The notes under the pieces were generated by a model. That model searched no databases. It saw nothing but the letters and a program-made list of their open reading frames with translations, and was not told the DNA's origin. A program made the position numbers and the translations under genes. 7,464 bases of DNA from an uncultured Clostridiaceae bacterium (GTDB lineage Bacteria > Bacillota > Clostridia > Lachnospirales > Lachnospiraceae), in contig CAMWMT010000123.1 in assembly GCA_947175375.1 (NCBI GenBank), forward strand, positions 1 through 7,464. The letters run 5' to 3'. This document shows, piece by piece, positions 5,845-7,464 of this stretch (position 1 is its first letter; the number at the start of each line of letters is the position of its first letter).

Positions 5845-5855
5845 AACCGACGGTT
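5845..5855. promoter_or_regulatory. AACCG-A-CGGTT palindrome between divergent promoters
   Basis: A perfect 5-bp dyad with a single central base lies in otherwise AT-rich DNA. It sits 34 nt upstream of the glyA -35 and 22 nt upstream of the -35 of the DUF1294-lysR pair. It is a candidate operator, possibly for the LysR protein encoded nearby, although the spacing is not an exact T-N11-A box. Confidence 0.35.
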
Positions 5856-5877
5856 TAGAGCTGTTTTCCAAAATTTC

Positions 5878-5906
5878 TTCCCATCTTCTTTTGTTTCTGT
5901 TATGAT
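5878..5906 (+). promoter_or_regulatory. Promoter of the DUF1294-lysR pair
   Basis: The extended -10 TGTTATGAT (TATGAT at 5901-5906) lies 17 nt from -35 TTCCCA (5878-5883). Transcription would start near 5913, about 32 nt before the DUF1294 start codon. Confidence 0.6.
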
Positions 5907-5944
5907 TAGAAAAGATCTATAGCACTTGCAAAGGAAAACATATT

Positions 5945-6217
5945 ATGATAACATTACAGACCGTTATACTGATTTATCTGATCCTCTTAAACCTGACCGG
6001 CTTTTCCATCATGGGCATCGACAAGCGAAGAGCCAGGAAACATATATGGAGGATCTCTGAAAGAGCGCTGTTTTTAACAGCAGTCCTTGGCGGCTCTGTC
6101 GGAACCCTCGCCGGCATGTATACCTTCCGGCACAAAACGAAGCACTGGTACTTTGTCATCGGCATGCCGCTGATCCTGACCCTACAGGTGGGTATCGCGG
6201 TATATGTTCTCTTCTGA
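5945..6217 (+). CDS. DUF1294 family small membrane protein
   Basis: This 90-residue protein belongs to the DUF1294 family, whose function is unknown. The family signature is clear: MGIDKRRARKHIWRISE (23-39), GGSVGTLAGMYTFRHKTKH (49-67) and the following FVIGMP. Three hydrophobic segments are predicted, at about 3-23, 40-58 and 68-89, so it should sit in the cytoplasmic membrane with a basic loop between the first two. Some proteobacterial members carry an extra cold-shock domain; this one is the short membrane-only form. The ATG has AAAGGA 9 nt upstream. lysR follows after 47 nt on the same strand, with no terminator and no clear promoter in between, so the two are probably cotranscribed. Confidence 0.88.
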   Translation: MITLQTVILIYLILLNLTGFSIMGIDKRRARKHIWRISERALFLTAVLGGSVGTLAGMYTFRHKTKHWYFVIGMPLILTLQVGIAVYVLF

Positions 6218-6264
6218 CAGAATTCGCCTGTAAATCCGACAGACAGGATGAAAGGAGCACTTAT

Positions 6265-7149
6265 ATGATGGATATCAATTACGAACTGTACAAAGTATTC
6301 TACCATGTTGCCATATCCCTGAGCTTTTCCGAGGCTTCGAGGAAGCTCTATATCTCCCAGTCTGCCGTCAGCCAGTCCATCAAGGTACTGGAAAAAAAGC
6401 TGAACCAGGCTTTATTCATCCGCAGTACTAAGAGAGTACAACTCACCCCGGAGGGAGAGATCCTACTCCGGCATATAGAGCCTGCCATGAACCTGATTCG
6501 GCGCGGAGAAGCTCAGATCCTGGAGGCCAATACCCTGAACGGCGGCCAGCTTCATATCGGGGCAAGCGACACCATCTGCAGGTATTTCCTTGTGCCCTAT
6601 CTGAGCCGCTTTCATAAAGAATACCCGAATATTCATATCAAAGTGACCAACCAGACTTCCATTAAATGTGTCGATCTGCTGGAAAGCGGTTCCGTGGACC
6701 TGATCTTTACCAACTACCCCAACTCCCGGCTCGATCACAGCTTTCAGATCCACTATATCCGGGAATTTCACGACTGCTTTATCGCCAGCCGGAAATATTA
6801 TGGAGAGCTGGAGCACAGAGCCCTGTCCTTCCAGGAGCTTCTGGATTATCCGATCCTGATGCTCAGCCGAAACAGTACCACTAGTGAATTCCTTCATTCC
6901 ATGTTCCAGCAGCACCAACTGGATCTGGTGCCGGAGATCGAACTCAGCTCCAACGACCTTCTCCTGGATCTTGCCAGCATCGGTCTGGGAATCGCTTTTG
7001 TCCCTGATTTCTGCGTGACGCAAAAGCTTCAGGAACTGTTTCCCATTGAACTGAAGTCAGAGCTTCCCTCCAGACGTCTTGCTATCGTCCACAGCGAACA
7101 GATGCCTGTGAGTAATGCAGCCCGGCAGTTTATGAATTACTTCTGCTGA
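6265..7149 (+). CDS. LysR-family transcriptional regulator
   Basis: This is a 294-residue LysR-type regulator of standard length. The N-terminal winged helix-turn-helix (about 4-62) contains the family pattern FSEASRKLYISQSAVSQSIKVLE (21-43) and LTPEGE (60-65). The rest is the periplasmic-binding-like effector domain from about residue 92. The effector is not readable from sequence. AAAGGAG lies 7 nt before the ATG at 6265; a second ATG follows at once, so the exact start could be one codon later. LysR regulators often control a divergent gene, but here the divergent gene, glyA, lies beyond the DUF1294 gene, so the target is uncertain. The last 13 nt overlap the 3' end of the helicase gene on the opposite strand. 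Confidence 0.93.
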   Translation: MMDINYELYKVFYHVAISLSFSEASRKLYISQSAVSQSIKVLEKKLNQALFIRSTKRVQLTPEGEILLRHIEPAMNLIRRGEAQILEANTLNGGQLHIGASDTICRYFLVPYLSRFHKEYPNIHIKVTNQTSIKCVDLLESGSVDLIFTNYPNSRLDHSFQIHYIREFHDCFIASRKYYGELEHRALSFQELLDYPILMLSRNSTTSEFLHSMFQQHQLDLVPEIELSSNDLLLDLASIGLGIAFVPDFCVTQKLQELFPIELKSELPSRRLAIVHSEQMPVSNAARQFMNYFC

Positions 7150-7464
7150 CAGGTCTGGGACTTCTCCCGCTTGTCCCAGAAATCCTGCAGATATCCGGAT
7201 ACGGAATCAAGTCGGCAGTTTGTATGCTCTTCCCATTCCCTTGGGAACAGCTTCTGATAAGCAGGGTTCCGGAAACGCTCGTCCAGGAGCAGAATCACTC
7301 CCTGGTCATCGTCTGTCCGGATCACGCGTCCTGCCGCCTGCAGTACTTTATTCATCCCGGGATATTGATAGGCGTAAGCAAAACCGTCCATTCCCTTCCG
7401 ATCAAAATAATCTCTCACAATCTCCCGTTCCCGACATACTTGTGGGAGCCCCGTCCCGATCACC
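7137..7464 (-). CDS. DinG/Rad3-type ATP-dependent DNA helicase, C-terminal fragment
   Basis: Only the last 108 or so residues are in the window; the gene runs off the right edge, so its start is not visible. The fragment is the C-terminal helicase domain of the XPD/DinG superfamily 2 group (Helicase_C_2). The motif VLQAAGRVIRTDDDQG is motif VI with its arginine fingers, followed by VILLLDERF. GTGLPQV at the fragment start is the usual preceding strand and loop. Family members unwind DNA and many hold an Fe-S cluster in a part of the protein outside this window. The GTG at 7461-7463 is an internal valine codon, not a start. It converges on lysR with a 13-nt overlap. Confidence 0.88.
   Translation of the reverse strand, partial: VIGTGLPQVCREREIVRDYFDRKGMDGFAYAYQYPGMNKVLQAAGRVIRTDDDQGVILLLDERFRNPAYQKLFPREWEEHTNCRLDSVSGYLQDFWDKREKSQTCQQK

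Noticed and set aside
5720..5944. Glycine riboswitch, T-box or Gram-positive PurR box upstream of glyA
   Set aside because: The leader is only about 55 nt, too short for the first two, and I find no match to the PurR box pattern.
6463..7023. 186-codon ORF on the minus strand inside lysR
   Set aside because: It is an antisense reading of a clear LysR gene with no recognisable domain.
1..7464. CRISPR array, insertion sequence, prophage, toxin-antitoxin or defence system
   Set aside because: No spaced repeats, transposase, terminal repeats, integrase or defence-family domain can be seen. All the longer genes belong to ordinary chromosomal families.

Overview
The window looks like chromosomal backbone of a Gram-positive anaerobe of the Clostridia, most likely the Lachnospiraceae. 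Supporting signs are strong AGGAGG-type ribosome binding sites, extended -10 promoters, a mechanosensitive channel with a C-terminal zinc ribbon, a Gram-positive MnmM (YtqB-like) tRNA methyltransferase and an Rrf2 regulator. The genus cannot be fixed from the sequence alone. I see no mobile element, phage gene, CRISPR array, rRNA or tRNA, and no recognisable defence or biosynthetic system.

Layout: positions 1-171 are an unresolved edge with no recognised gene. putP (172-1701, minus) encodes a Na+/proline symporter and has its own extended -10 promoter. Upstream of it lies a two-regulator operon on the same strand, an Rrf2/IscR-type gene (2481-2915) followed 17 nt later by a TetR-family gene (1879-2463). 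Its 356-nt upstream region holds a good promoter for the regulators, a predicted leader of about 235 nt with two long-range inverted repeats, and a possible short upstream ORF. mnmM (3272-3829, plus) diverges from this operon and runs convergently into mscL, overlapping it by 18 nt.

glyA (4478-5719, minus), a 63-residue Cys-rich protein of unknown function (4285-4476) and mscL (3812-4243) form a second minus-strand operon. The small gene starts one base after the glyA stop. A divergent promoter region (5720-5944) separates glyA from a plus-strand pair, a DUF1294 membrane protein (5945-6217) and a LysR-type regulator (6265-7149). The lysR 3' end overlaps the 3' end of a partial DinG/Rad3-type helicase (minus, running off the right edge).

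Functionally this is mostly housekeeping: proline uptake, one-carbon metabolism, tRNA wobble modification, osmotic protection and DNA repair, with three transcription regulators whose targets are not evident. The items most worth a second look are the structured leader of the Rrf2-TetR operon, the Cys-rich protein apparently coupled to glyA, the zinc-ribbon MscL, and repeats near the putP and glyA promoters. Four promoters share the extended -10 core TGTTA.
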